In this document: positions 37,512 through 46,174 of the stretch, piece by piece
How the letters are laid out: each line of letters opens with the position of its first letter
Position numbering within the stretch: position 1 is the first letter of the stretch
The notes under the pieces: generated by a model
What the model was told of the DNA's origin: nothing
Seen by the model: only the letters and a program-made list of their open reading frames with translations
Databases searched by the model: none
Position numbers and translations under genes: made by a program
Assembly (NCBI RefSeq): GCF_000812965.1
Contig: NZ_JSYN01000001.1
Span: 124,001-188,000, forward strand
Length of the DNA stretch: 64,000 nucleotides
Origin: Pedobacter kyungheensis
Lineage (GTDB): Bacteria; Bacteroidota; Bacteroidia; Sphingobacteriales; Sphingobacteriaceae
Direction of reading: 5' to 3'

Positions 37512-37542
37512 AACCTCGCAGGATTTAAAATCCTGCGAGGTT
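37512..37542. terminator. Bidirectional hairpin between convergent apbE and PepSY reductase genes
   Basis: AACCTCGCAGGATTT pairs perfectly with AAATCCTGCGAGGTT. The hairpin lies 27 bp after apbE and 9 bp after the opposing gene's stop, with A/T-rich flanks on both sides. It should terminate both transcripts. Confidence 0.8.
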
Positions 37543-37551
37543 AAAATCCGT

Positions 37552-39747
37552 CTAATAACAATCGGTTAACACCTGATTTCGCGATTGATAAAAGGATAAA
37601 GGTTGTCCTGTCTTTTCCTGGCAGATTTCTTCCAGGATCTGTAAAATATCTTTTTGCATGGCCAGCGATCCGCAGATCATTACCACGGCCGATTCGGCAA
37701 GGCTTTGCGCCACAAAACCAGCTTCGGCAAGAATCAGATCGCTTACATATTGTTTATTTCCCTCGCGCGAAAAGGCAATTTTCAAATCACTTACCTTTTC
37801 AGCTGATTTCATCTCTCCCAAAAACTGCTGAAAGGGTTCGAAAGAAGCGTTTTCTCTAAAACCACAAAACAAATGGCAAGACACTTTAGCGGTATTTTCG
37901 CTAATCATACCTAAAAATGGCGCTATTCCGGTTCCATTCGAAATCATAATTACTTTCCCAGTTTTTTCAGGGAAATAGAAATGTGGATTTTTAACCACTT
38001 TAGCTCTTAAAAGCGAATCAGACTTAAGATTATGCAAAAATCCCGATCCTAAACCATCCGGATGTAAACGAATGCTTAGTTGTATGGTGTTATCGATTAC
38101 CCCTATCGAGTACAATCGCTCACGATGATCGTTTGCAGGATAAATAGCCAGCAAATCGCCCGATTTGGCTTTCAGTTTACCTTTGGCACTCAATCTGATC
38201 TGGAAAACACCTTCCGTTCTAGTCTGGCCGGTGTTCGACTGGACTATAAAATTTTTCAGCTTTTTGGGTTGCGCTGCTTTTTGGGCAGAAAGTCCATTTA
38301 CTGCTACGCCGCTCATTTGCGACCATGCCTCTTCCCATAACTGCAAATCTTGTGGCGATTTATCGTTAACAGTATGAATATCAATTAGTGGAGTGGCCCA
38401 GGATTCCTTAGAAAGGCTGTTGTGTACATCGAAGGCGAATTTGCAAAAATCGGGATAAGCTTTTGATCCAAATCCTAAAACCGAATAATGCACAGTCTGG
38501 CTTTGTGCGGTTTGCGTTATCTTCTTTAAAAACCTACCCGCATTAGCAGGGGGATCACCCAATCCGTAAGTAGAAGTAAAAATAATCAATTGCTCTGCCT
38601 TTGGGAACAGCGTGTAATTATTCAGGGTGGTGAGGTACGATTTTTTGCCCTGCTTAAGTAAGCTTTTGTGCAAAGCAATGGCATAACCGTGGGTGCTGCC
38701 GTTCTCTGAGCCTGTTAAAATGATGAAATTACAATCAGCAGCTTTATACTTGTTTTTACTGCGTTTTGATATACGTTTTAAAGTAATGGCAAATCCCGAG
38801 TAAATGAAAAATAGAATTCCGATGGATGAAATACCCAATACCACCGCCCAAACTACATTGGTTCTGCCGGTATGAATATCGAGACTTAAATTATTCAATA
38901 ATAGTGTAAAAGGATATTTATTTTCGGCCAGTACCTCGCCAGTAAGCTGGTTTACTGCAATTTCGCGGTCTTTAAGTGTTAGGATAAAATAATCTTCTAC
39001 ATCTTCAGAAAAAGGAAATTCGATCGACTGTACATCAGCCAAACTGATGTTTTTGAAAACTTCAAAATCTTTCAGTTTTTTTACCGGGCTGGCCTTAATG
39101 TGATCGGGGTTTACATCTACACTGGTTTTTACTGTTTTTAAGATGCCGAGGGTATTTAATGAGAGGTAAGTACCACTTATCGCAATAATCAGAATCGGAA
39201 TGAGTAAAATACGACCTAAAATAACATGGTAATATTGCGAAAAACCATCCTTTTGTATTTTAGCAAAAAACCGTCTGATGCCCCTTTGGCGCTGAATGGT
39301 TAACAAAATGCCCGAAATGGCAATGAGCGCAAGCAAAAATGCAGTTAAACCAATAAATAACCGACCAGTTTCGTGCAGAAAAAGCGAACGGTGCAAAGTG
39401 GTTACCCATTGAAAAAACTCATTCTTTTTACCGGGTATTCCTAAAACTTTACCATTCTTAGGGTCAATATATGCTTTTACATCATCACCATTATTATCAA
39501 TGGCCTGCAAAAGCACAAACCTGCCATGTTCTACGGTAATGCTCGTAATTTCGCTGTATTGGGTTTTAAGTGTAGGAATAACCGTAGCAACATCGGTATT
39601 TTGAAGATTACCAGCCGCGTAAGGTTTTACTTTTTGGCTGATGGGCTCTGCAGAAAGTATAATGCCCGTAACCGCAGCCAGTAGCAGAAAAATAAAAGAA
39701 GATACAGCCAGGGTTAAGTGGCTGTATCTCCAAACTTTAGTAATCAT
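37552..39747 (-). CDS. PepSY membrane reductase fused to flavodoxin and ferredoxin-NADP reductase domains
   Basis: A 731-residue inner-membrane flavoprotein. The N-terminal part is a PepSY-associated TM domain with four helices (about 10-32, 132-152, 175-197 and 295-322) and periplasmic PepSY loops. It is followed by a cytosolic flavodoxin (about 340-480; FMN loop TGSENGSTHG, TSTYGLGDPPANAGRF) and a CPR-like FAD/NAD(P) module (about 505-731; RLYSIGV, ISNGTGIAPFLGMI, ICGSLAMQKDI). Such fusions move electrons from NADPH across the membrane to periplasmic acceptors. The gene is third in an operon after the ankyrin and DUF2271 genes (3- and 15-bp spacing) and faces apbE. Confidence 0.87.
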   Translation of the reverse strand: MITKVWRYSHLTLAVSSFIFLLLAAVTGIILSAEPISQKVKPYAAGNLQNTDVATVIPTLKTQYSEITSITVEHGRFVLLQAIDNNGDDVKAYIDPKNGKVLGIPGKKNEFFQWVTTLHRSLFLHETGRLFIGLTAFLLALIAISGILLTIQRQRGIRRFFAKIQKDGFSQYYHVILGRILLIPILIIAISGTYLSLNTLGILKTVKTSVDVNPDHIKASPVKKLKDFEVFKNISLADVQSIEFPFSEDVEDYFILTLKDREIAVNQLTGEVLAENKYPFTLLLNNLSLDIHTGRTNVVWAVVLGISSIGILFFIYSGFAITLKRISKRSKNKYKAADCNFIILTGSENGSTHGYAIALHKSLLKQGKKSYLTTLNNYTLFPKAEQLIIFTSTYGLGDPPANAGRFLKKITQTAQSQTVHYSVLGFGSKAYPDFCKFAFDVHNSLSKESWATPLIDIHTVNDKSPQDLQLWEEAWSQMSGVAVNGLSAQKAAQPKKLKNFIVQSNTGQTRTEGVFQIRLSAKGKLKAKSGDLLAIYPANDHRERLYSIGVIDNTIQLSIRLHPDGLGSGFLHNLKSDSLLRAKVVKNPHFYFPEKTGKVIMISNGTGIAPFLGMISENTAKVSCHLFCGFRENASFEPFQQFLGEMKSAEKVSDLKIAFSREGNKQYVSDLILAEAGFVAQSLAESAVVMICGSLAMQKDILQILEEICQEKTGQPLSFYQSRNQVLTDCY

Positions 39748-39762
39748 AGTTTTAACTGAATT

Positions 39763-40257
39763 TTAATTCGCGCTAAAACGTACGTATCTGATAAATCCGG
39801 TACCATCGGTTTTGGCTGCAAGCGCCTCGGTAGTTAATGGAATTTCGAGATCTTTAACATAGTATTCTTTGTCTTCAACTGCAGTTTCGAAACGCAATTT
39901 ATAACCGGCATTGATTTTAGCTTTTTCAATTTCAATTACCGAAACACCACGGTCGCCACCGGTTAATGAAGCTCCGGTAACCGCACTGATATTGGTTGGT
40001 TTCTGTGCGTAAAATTTATGCCACTCTTTTAAACTCTTGTACCATTTTTTGTCAGAACCCAGCACATAAAGTGTTTTATTGTATTGTCCTTTGGCATCAA
40101 CCAGCGAGATCACGATATAGGCACCCTCGCCCATGTAATTCGTCATCTGGATCATACATTTATATTTTGCCGAAGCGGCATTTTGCGCATTTACCTGTGT
40201 TGGTTTAAAAAATGCAAGCGCACAAAAAAGTAAAGTTATTTTAAGTAAGTTATTCAT
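39763..40257 (-). CDS. DUF2271 periplasmic protein with candidate FMN-attachment motif
   Basis: A 164-residue exported protein with a signal peptide ending VNAQ (near residue 25). The remainder resembles DUF2271, a periplasmic beta-rich domain usually encoded beside PepSY reductases. The segment ISAVTGASLTGG contains T94-G95-A96-S97, which fits the (S/T)GA(S/T) site that ApbE flavinylates in NqrC and related proteins. S97 would be the acceptor. With apbE and a PepSY/FNR reductase as neighbours, a role as a covalent-FMN electron carrier is a strong inference, but it has not been shown here. Confidence 0.78.
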   Translation of the reverse strand: MNNLLKITLLFCALAFFKPTQVNAQNAASAKYKCMIQMTNYMGEGAYIVISLVDAKGQYNKTLYVLGSDKKWYKSLKEWHKFYAQKPTNISAVTGASLTGGDRGVSVIEIEKAKINAGYKLRFETAVEDKEYYVKDLEIPLTTEALAAKTDGTGFIRYVRFSAN

Positions 40258-40260
40258 ATT

Positions 40261-41769
40261 CTATTTTAAAAAGCTAAGTGATACATTTCCTTTGGTTAGC
40301 GATTCGTTCTCGCTGGCCAGGTCAAAAGCGCTCTCATCGAAACTGGTTTTGGCTTCTTTTTTAGCACCAATGCTCAAAAGATATTTTAGCATCACATCGT
40401 CTTTGGAGATCATTGCCGCTTTGTGCAAAGGTGTAATGCCTTCTTTGTTCGGGCTATTTACGTCGATTTTGAAATCCTGCACCCGTTTAACCAAACCTAA
40501 ATCGCCTTTGGCAACCGCTAAATGATACAAGGTATTGCCATTTTTTTGTGCAGCAGCGAGGTCGAAACCTTTGGCCTGCAATAATTTGAGTTTACCTTCA
40601 AATTCTTCGGCTTTAGAAGGTGCTCCCGGAGCAAAACCACGACCTCCTTCTGCACTGCTATACGATTGAATTAAGTAATAAGCCAGGTTATTGCCATCCT
40701 TATCCGTTGTTTTTAAATCGGCACCCTTGGCCAATAAATAAGCTACAACTGCAGGCGAATTGCTGTTAACCGCCATAGCCAAAGCACTCAGACCTTTAGT
40801 GTTTACCTGATTGATGTTTTTCACTTTTGGCAATAATAAAGCGAGTACTGCTGTATCGCGATTGCTTGCTGCAGCATACATTAAAGGTGTGTTGCCATCA
40901 ACATCAGCTTGGTTTACATCAACACCGGCTGTAATGAAGTGGGCAATAATATCGTTCTGTTTCGGTTTACGTACCAAAGCATGCAATACATTGCGGCCTT
41001 CTTTATTGGTATAGGTAGGCTTAATTTTTAAACTTTCCAGGTATTGATAAACTTCAATGCCATTGCTGCCTCTGCGGCTACCTTCACTTGCAGTAATCAA
41101 TGCAGCCTGATCAACCGGGATACCTTTAGCCAATAAAGCCTTAAGTGCTTCGATATTACCACTTCTGGCTACATAACCAAAAGCATTTAAGCCATCGGCA
41201 TCCGTACTTTTTAAATCAAGGCCTTTGCTAACGAAATAATCTGTCAGCTTAAAATCCTTATCACTGGCAATAGCTAAAAGTAAAGCATTGGCTCCGCTAC
41301 CGTTTACATCAGTTTTTAGATTGGTGCCTTTGGCCAAAAGCAAATCGTAAATTTTGGTATTTGGCTGACCGGAACCGGCAGCAAAAGTTAATGCAGTAAC
41401 GCCATGGCTATCTTTTAAACCTACGTTAATACCTTTTGATAACAGATAACTTAATATTTCATCGTTTCCACGGTTTGCAGCCCAGTGTAAATAAGTACGG
41501 CCATCATGAGTAAGTTTGGTTACCTCGTTTCCGGGCTGAACCAATAAAAATTTAATGGTTTCATTTGGTGCATCAGCGTTAATGGCCATTACAACCGGAT
41601 CAAAACTCGAACCGTTTAACTGGGCAGGGTTTGCACCTTTTTCGATTTCGGCTTTAACACTGTTTACATCTGGTTTGCCTTGCCAAAAAGCCTGATCGAG
41701 CAAGCTGTTTTTCTGTGCCTGTGCAGAAACGCAGCAGAACAAAGTCAGGCCTAGTAATAGTTTTTTCAT
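40261..41769 (-). CDS. Exported ankyrin-repeat protein
   Basis: A 502-residue protein with a signal peptide (MKKLLLGLTLFCCVSAQAQ) and about ten ankyrin repeats from residue 70 to the end. The clearest are GRTYLHWAANRGNDEILSYL, GNTPLMYAAASNRDTAVLAL and GITPLHKAAMISKDDVMLKY. Ankyrin repeats mediate protein-protein contacts. It is the first gene of the operon with DUF2271 and PepSY reductase (3-bp gap), so it may act as a periplasmic scaffold or chaperone for that redox pair. The role is inference. Confidence 0.88.
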   Translation of the reverse strand: MKKLLLGLTLFCCVSAQAQKNSLLDQAFWQGKPDVNSVKAEIEKGANPAQLNGSSFDPVVMAINADAPNETIKFLLVQPGNEVTKLTHDGRTYLHWAANRGNDEILSYLLSKGINVGLKDSHGVTALTFAAGSGQPNTKIYDLLLAKGTNLKTDVNGSGANALLLAIASDKDFKLTDYFVSKGLDLKSTDADGLNAFGYVARSGNIEALKALLAKGIPVDQAALITASEGSRRGSNGIEVYQYLESLKIKPTYTNKEGRNVLHALVRKPKQNDIIAHFITAGVDVNQADVDGNTPLMYAAASNRDTAVLALLLPKVKNINQVNTKGLSALAMAVNSNSPAVVAYLLAKGADLKTTDKDGNNLAYYLIQSYSSAEGGRGFAPGAPSKAEEFEGKLKLLQAKGFDLAAAQKNGNTLYHLAVAKGDLGLVKRVQDFKIDVNSPNKEGITPLHKAAMISKDDVMLKYLLSIGAKKEAKTSFDESAFDLASENESLTKGNVSLSFLK

Positions 41770-41962
41770 TGTTTGGGAAATACGGATAAGATATAATCCC
41801 CAAAACTAACAAGAATTAGTCTAAATAAAAACCTAAAAGCGATTTATTTGGATAAAACGAAAGAATTAACCAAATACTTAAATTAGTAACAATAGGCGGG
41901 TAAATGATAAGCTGGCATTAAACCCCAACATTTTATCATTCCAACATTAAAACTTTGCAACA

Positions 41963-42433
41963 TTACGCATACCGGTCGGCGGTTCGCGTTTTAACCACCT
42001 GGTAATACCCCGATACATTGAAACGGCATACCTTAAACACCAATTCTGTTTCGCGTTTGGCTAAAGCATGAATGCCTGGTGTAAAACGTTGCTTAAAGCG
42101 ATCGGGACAGGTGTCTTTATGGCAAACCACCTCATAACTTTTTTCGCTCTCTACTATAACCTCCTGTACATATTCGGGCCACTGCTTTTTAATGAGCCTG
42201 GGTAGCCAGCTAAACTGTTGCATTGCAATTAGCTCGCCCATGCCCTTAACCGCATCTTTGGGCATATCTTCACCAGCGATCTGCTCCCAGCTGTCGTTTT
42301 CATCGTGATCGATAATACCAACCACATTACTACCCGAAAGCACCAGCCAGGGATCGTTCATGTTTACACGCATGAGCTGATAAGCGGTATTGGCTAAAAA
42401 TTCGTTTTCAAATGAGTAAGAGAGCTCGATCAT
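41963..42433 (-). CDS. Uncharacterised protein paired with a receiver-only regulator
   Basis: I do not recognise this 156-residue protein. It has no signal peptide or membrane segment and is rich in Trp, Glu and Lys. It contains a CHKDTCPDRFKQRF stretch with two Cys and a His that might bind metal. Its start lies 5 bp after the stop of the response regulator gene, so the two are almost certainly co-transcribed and may act together. It could be an output or partner protein for that regulator. Confidence 0.75.
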   Translation of the reverse strand: MIELSYSFENEFLANTAYQLMRVNMNDPWLVLSGSNVVGIIDHDENDSWEQIAGEDMPKDAVKGMGELIAMQQFSWLPRLIKKQWPEYVQEVIVESEKSYEVVCHKDTCPDRFKQRFTPGIHALAKRETELVFKVCRFNVSGYYQVVKTRTADRYA

Positions 42434-42438
42434 ATTTT

Positions 42439-42819
42439 TCAGTTTTTCATGGGCAGATTATTCAGCCGCATTAATGTTTCAATGGTACCGGAAAAGCGTT
42501 TCATGGATATGGGCTTACCTAAATAACACTCAAAATCAGAGTTAGTTTTCTTTACATCGTGCTCGAGGTTGGAAGAGGCATAAATGATAAACCTGGCTTT
42601 TGACCTAAGGTGCACAGCAAGTTCTGTTCCCTGCATTCCATCCATATCGATATCTAAGAAAAGGAAATCTACTTTATCGCCTGCACTAATACTTTCCAAA
42701 GCATCGATAGGGTTGTTAAAATTATTGGTTACTCTTAAAAAGCGGGTGTCGTTAATGTAATCGGTCAGCGCGTCAATAGCATGCTGTTCGTCATCAACAA
42801 TCGCACAAGTGTAATACAT
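42439..42819 (-). CDS. Single-domain (receiver-only) response regulator
   Basis: A 126-residue CheY-like receiver with acidic pair D9/D10 (AIVDDEQ), phospho-acceptor D56 (FLFLDIDMDG), S/T position in YASS (residues 80-83) and K102 (YLGKPIS). It is similar in layout to LytTR-type receivers but lacks any output domain. No histidine kinase is nearby. The next gene in the operon is uncharacterised. It has the same architecture as the broken gene at 4380. Confidence 0.88.
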   Translation of the reverse strand: MYYTCAIVDDEQHAIDALTDYINDTRFLRVTNNFNNPIDALESISAGDKVDFLFLDIDMDGMQGTELAVHLRSKARFIIYASSNLEHDVKKTNSDFECYLGKPISMKRFSGTIETLMRLNNLPMKN

Positions 42820-42991
42820 ATGAATAAGTTAAGATAGACAATACAAATCTTGTTAATGTCTGTCTAATTTACAACACTTGTAGTAAAAAAGGGTAAAATT
42901 ACGGTAAGCAACCGTCTCTTAATAATCTATAAATAACACCCATTCGTTGTAAAAACCTATTCAAAAGCAATAAAAACTGTATTAAACAAAT

Positions 42992-43022
42992 ATGGCCAAG
43001 CAACTGTACGCTGCGTGGCCAT
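42992..43022 (-). terminator. Terminator of the phytase-like lipoprotein gene
   Basis: On the minus strand ATGGCCA and TGGCCAT enclose a further short stem (GCAGC/GTTGC), followed by a T-rich run. It starts 4 bp after the stop codon. Confidence 0.65.
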
Positions 43023-43026
43023 TTTA

Positions 43027-44322
43027 TTAAAGTTTAATTTTTACAAAATAGAGCCGATTGCGATCAACCGCGTTCGTTAAAGGCAAAATTTTCTGTGCAA
43101 ATCCGCTGGCGCCATTATCTACTACACCAAAATCATCATCATTTGAAATAACCAGGATATTGCCGGGAAGTAGGGCTAAACCTTCGGCTTTATCGTGCGG
43201 ATATACTTTTGGCAAATCTTTCAATAAATCTAAAACCAGTGTTTTGGTTACCGGCACAACACCGGCAGCACTTAAACCTGCCGCATTGTTAAGCTCCTCA
43301 ACAGTTTTCCCACCATAAAGCTTACCTGTAGCACCATTTGCTGCGTCAGAAATATCGGTTGCAGCACTGATATCGATTTTAAATACCTTTTTAAAGGCTG
43401 CCGGATTAGTTGTTGCACCACCAAATAGCCCATCGCGCTCGATAGTTAAAAAAGTAGTACTGTTTACCGCAACAATATCGCTTACGCCGGTTAAACTTAC
43501 GTTATCCATTAAATAGGCGTATTGTTTGGTTGCCCCACTAGCAATATCGAAAGTTAAAATCCTTAATACTACCGAATTTGCTGTTGCCGCTTTAGAGGGG
43601 TTGTACATAGGCGACTGCATCATGCCTACCAAAGTTTTGCCATCAGGTGTAATGGTAAGTCCTTCCATACCACGGTTGGCCCTCCTGTTGGCAAAAACAG
43701 CCGGAATTTTGCGACCACCGGTTCCGCTTCCAAATGGATTAATGCGCTCGATAGTTTTACCTGAAGCATCGAAATGAGCAATGTGCGGTCCGTATTCATC
43801 GCTGATCCAAAAAGAGCCATCGGCAGCCCTTACCAAACCTTCAGAGTCGATCCCATCGGCACTTGGTGCAATTACCTGCCCGTTTAAATCGTAGGCAATC
43901 TCGCCCGAAGCTCCCATTCCTGCTGGATTTGGAAGCCCGTTCAATTTGCCACCAGCAGCATTTTTAAGCTCGATTACCTGCTCCAATACCAGCTTACCAT
44001 CTTTAAGCCTGAATTTACCAATCTGCGGATCAAAATCAGGCTTACCAATAATGATGGAGTTAGCCAGCTGCCCGGCTACGTTCGATCCCCTATCAGTAAG
44101 CATATAAAAAACATCAGGTGCATTCGGGTCGGTAGCTACGGCTGAGCCAAAACCACCATTGTAAACTTTTACTCCTGCTGTAGTGGTAAACAACACCGCA
44201 GGATCTGAAACTTCGGTCATATCCGGATAGCTGATTTCAGCAACAGGTTCTTCATGGTTCTTTTTGCAGGATACCATGCCAATGGCCGCTGCAGTAAATA
44301 AGGTTAGTAATGTTCTTTTCAT
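43027..44322 (-). CDS. Esterase-like activity of phytase family lipoprotein
   Basis: A 431-residue lipoprotein (MVSC, C19) of the beta-propeller group named for esterase-like activity of phytase. Typical segments are DVFYMLTDRGSN, GIDSEGLVRAADGSFWISDEYGPHIAHFD (about 155-185), RGMEGLTITPDGKTLVGMMQS and KAEGLALLPGNILVISNDDDFG near the end. The substrate is unknown. Related proteins are often induced under phosphate limitation, but no Pho-type site is evident here. A terminator follows the gene. Confidence 0.85.
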   Translation of the reverse strand: MKRTLLTLFTAAAIGMVSCKKNHEEPVAEISYPDMTEVSDPAVLFTTTAGVKVYNGGFGSAVATDPNAPDVFYMLTDRGSNVAGQLANSIIIGKPDFDPQIGKFRLKDGKLVLEQVIELKNAAGGKLNGLPNPAGMGASGEIAYDLNGQVIAPSADGIDSEGLVRAADGSFWISDEYGPHIAHFDASGKTIERINPFGSGTGGRKIPAVFANRRANRGMEGLTITPDGKTLVGMMQSPMYNPSKAATANSVVLRILTFDIASGATKQYAYLMDNVSLTGVSDIVAVNSTTFLTIERDGLFGGATTNPAAFKKVFKIDISAATDISDAANGATGKLYGGKTVEELNNAAGLSAAGVVPVTKTLVLDLLKDLPKVYPHDKAEGLALLPGNILVISNDDDFGVVDNGASGFAQKILPLTNAVDRNRLYFVKIKL

Positions 44323-44411
44323 TTAATCGTTTGTATAAAAACAAATGAACCAAGTGAATATGAAACTACTGTTAAGCCAGCAACAAGAATCTGATTTCCG
44401 GTTACAAGGGC

Positions 44412-46091
44412 TTATTTAAGCTGTTCGTTTATAAACTGATACACCACATTGGCCGGCATAAACAAAGCCGCTGTTCTGCTAAAACGGGCAATATTCAATC
44501 CGCAAAAATTGCCTTTGGCATCAAATACACCGCTACCGTTTAAATCTGGTGTAAGTGCCAGATCGTGCGCATACACAGCCTTAAATCCATCGCGCCGGGC
44601 CGATTTACCGCCAGCAAACTTTTCGGCAGGATGATTTGAACTGCCCTGCCCTACGCCTGCCAGCTTAGCCTTTGCAGAGAGAGGCTTTCCCTCCCTCGTC
44701 CAATTGAGGCTAATTTCATCGCCCGGCCAATATTTAGCCATAAAAGGTACAAAATCTGCAGATTTAGCAATGGGTTGTCCATCTATACTCAACAGCTCAT
44801 CGCCCATTTTTAAACCGATCTCCTCGGCAGGACTTGCGGCTTTAATCAATGAGAATACCACCGGACTGGTATTGTAAGCTACCATAGCCCCAAAATATGG
44901 CATGGCCGATATTTTGGGCAAAGTTAAGGCTGTGCTGCTCCATACACTTTGTAAATAGGTTCCATCGTATCTTGCTGTAAATAATAACTGTCCAACGGGG
45001 TTTTCGTGGCTTTCGTTTTTTACATCTTTCAGTTCAATTCCACCCTGAATGGTTTCGTTTAAGCCGAGCAAAACCAGGTCATTTTCCTTATCACGGGCAA
45101 TTACCGATAGATTAAGCATTTTATCCTGAAATTTAATATTAACGGCTTCACCAACCATGCTGTTTTTGGTAACTAGTACCTGTTTAGGTGTTCCTGCTGC
45201 ATTTGGTACATTAAAAAGTGTTGCTGTAATGGTTTTTATTTCGCCATTAACCGTACTCTTAAGCTCAAAGCTGGTATTTTTAAATTTCGGGCTGTATTTT
45301 ACGAGATCAAAATCAGTTTTACCAGTTTCGGTATCTTTTTTAATCTGTTTCGCCAATTTATCGGCATCAATTACATCGGTTTGATTGGGGAAAGCGGTAT
45401 AAATTTTCTCCTGCTGTAGTGCCGTCCAGTATTTGCGGTATAAATCGACCGGAATTTCGAAGTTCATATCTTCGGCTACATCAATAGCACTGTGCAGGCC
45501 AATTACCCTTCCTAAATAATCAAACAAAGGACCACCCGAATCGCCGGGCTCCATTTTACAGGTCGACCGGATGAAACCATAGCTATTTTTCACCTCAGCA
45601 ATTTTCCCCAGTCTTAAAGTAGGCAGTTTTTGGTTTAAACTTTCTGGGTAAGCAATACTGAGGCACATTTCGTTTTTAACCAGACTTTGCGAATAGCCCA
45701 TTTCGGCAAAAGGCCAGTTGCCTTTGGTTAAAATCTTCATCATGGCCACATCTGGTGCGCCCGGGGTTTCTTTCACTTCAATTTTACCCAAAGCTTCGGC
45801 AATGGCTTCCCGGCCATCGGTAAAGAAAACTTTGTAATTGCGACCAGGTTGTACGGTATGTGCAGCGGTTAAAATATAACCATCGGCACTTACTACCACC
45901 CCGCTAAATTGCGCAGAGGTGCGTTCATTACGCGTTGTATCGAAACCCCACATCCTCACGCTGGCCGGATAAGCCTTTTTCATTGCAGCTGAAATCACGC
46001 TTTCAATCCGGTTTGCTGCCTGATGCTGCGCAGAAGCCCTGGTGAAAAAAAGAAGCATAGCTAAGGCCAGCAACCTGAAATATCTGTTCAT
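44412..46091 (-). CDS. Trypsin-like serine protease with PDZ domain and degenerate second protease lobe
   Basis: A 559-residue exported protein (signal peptide ending RASAQ). Residues about 35-230 are an HtrA-like chymotrypsin fold with a full triad: H78 (LTAAHTV), D114 (GAPDVAMM) and S185 (EPGDSGGP). From about residue 265 a second beta-rich region begins (NDLVLLGLNE), is interrupted by a PDZ domain (about 395-470; AEEIGLKMGDELLSIDGQPI), then ends LNGSGVFDAKGNFCGLNIARF. That end copies the GDSGGP-D..G...G pattern but has GSGVFD, so the nucleophile may be unconserved. It starts 26 bp after the terminator of the Sus-type operon and is likely expressed on its own. Confidence 0.85.
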   Translation of the reverse strand: MNRYFRLLALAMLLFFTRASAQHQAANRIESVISAAMKKAYPASVRMWGFDTTRNERTSAQFSGVVVSADGYILTAAHTVQPGRNYKVFFTDGREAIAEALGKIEVKETPGAPDVAMMKILTKGNWPFAEMGYSQSLVKNEMCLSIAYPESLNQKLPTLRLGKIAEVKNSYGFIRSTCKMEPGDSGGPLFDYLGRVIGLHSAIDVAEDMNFEIPVDLYRKYWTALQQEKIYTAFPNQTDVIDADKLAKQIKKDTETGKTDFDLVKYSPKFKNTSFELKSTVNGEIKTITATLFNVPNAAGTPKQVLVTKNSMVGEAVNIKFQDKMLNLSVIARDKENDLVLLGLNETIQGGIELKDVKNESHENPVGQLLFTARYDGTYLQSVWSSTALTLPKISAMPYFGAMVAYNTSPVVFSLIKAASPAEEIGLKMGDELLSIDGQPIAKSADFVPFMAKYWPGDEISLNWTREGKPLSAKAKLAGVGQGSSNHPAEKFAGGKSARRDGFKAVYAHDLALTPDLNGSGVFDAKGNFCGLNIARFSRTAALFMPANVVYQFINEQLK

Positions 46092-46116
46092 AAATGTGTG
46101 TTTTATTATTCCTTTT

Positions 46117-46148
46117 ACAAAAAGAGGCCATCCGACTTGCGGACAGCC
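46117..46148 (-). terminator. Terminator closing the FecI-FecR-SusCD-TlpA operon
   Basis: On the minus strand GGCTGTCCG pairs with CGGATGGCC (two G-T wobbles) around CAAGT, followed by TCTTTTTG. It lies 27 bp after the TlpA-like gene and just before the protease gene. Confidence 0.75.
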
Positions 46149-46174
46149 CCTGAGCGTTATTAATGGGTAGACGA

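Noticed and set aside
37512..37542. The perfect hairpin between apbE and the PepSY gene as a REP element
   Set aside because: It sits squarely between two convergent stops with A/T-rich flanks, as expected for a bidirectional terminator, although similar hairpins may be repeated elsewhere in the genome.
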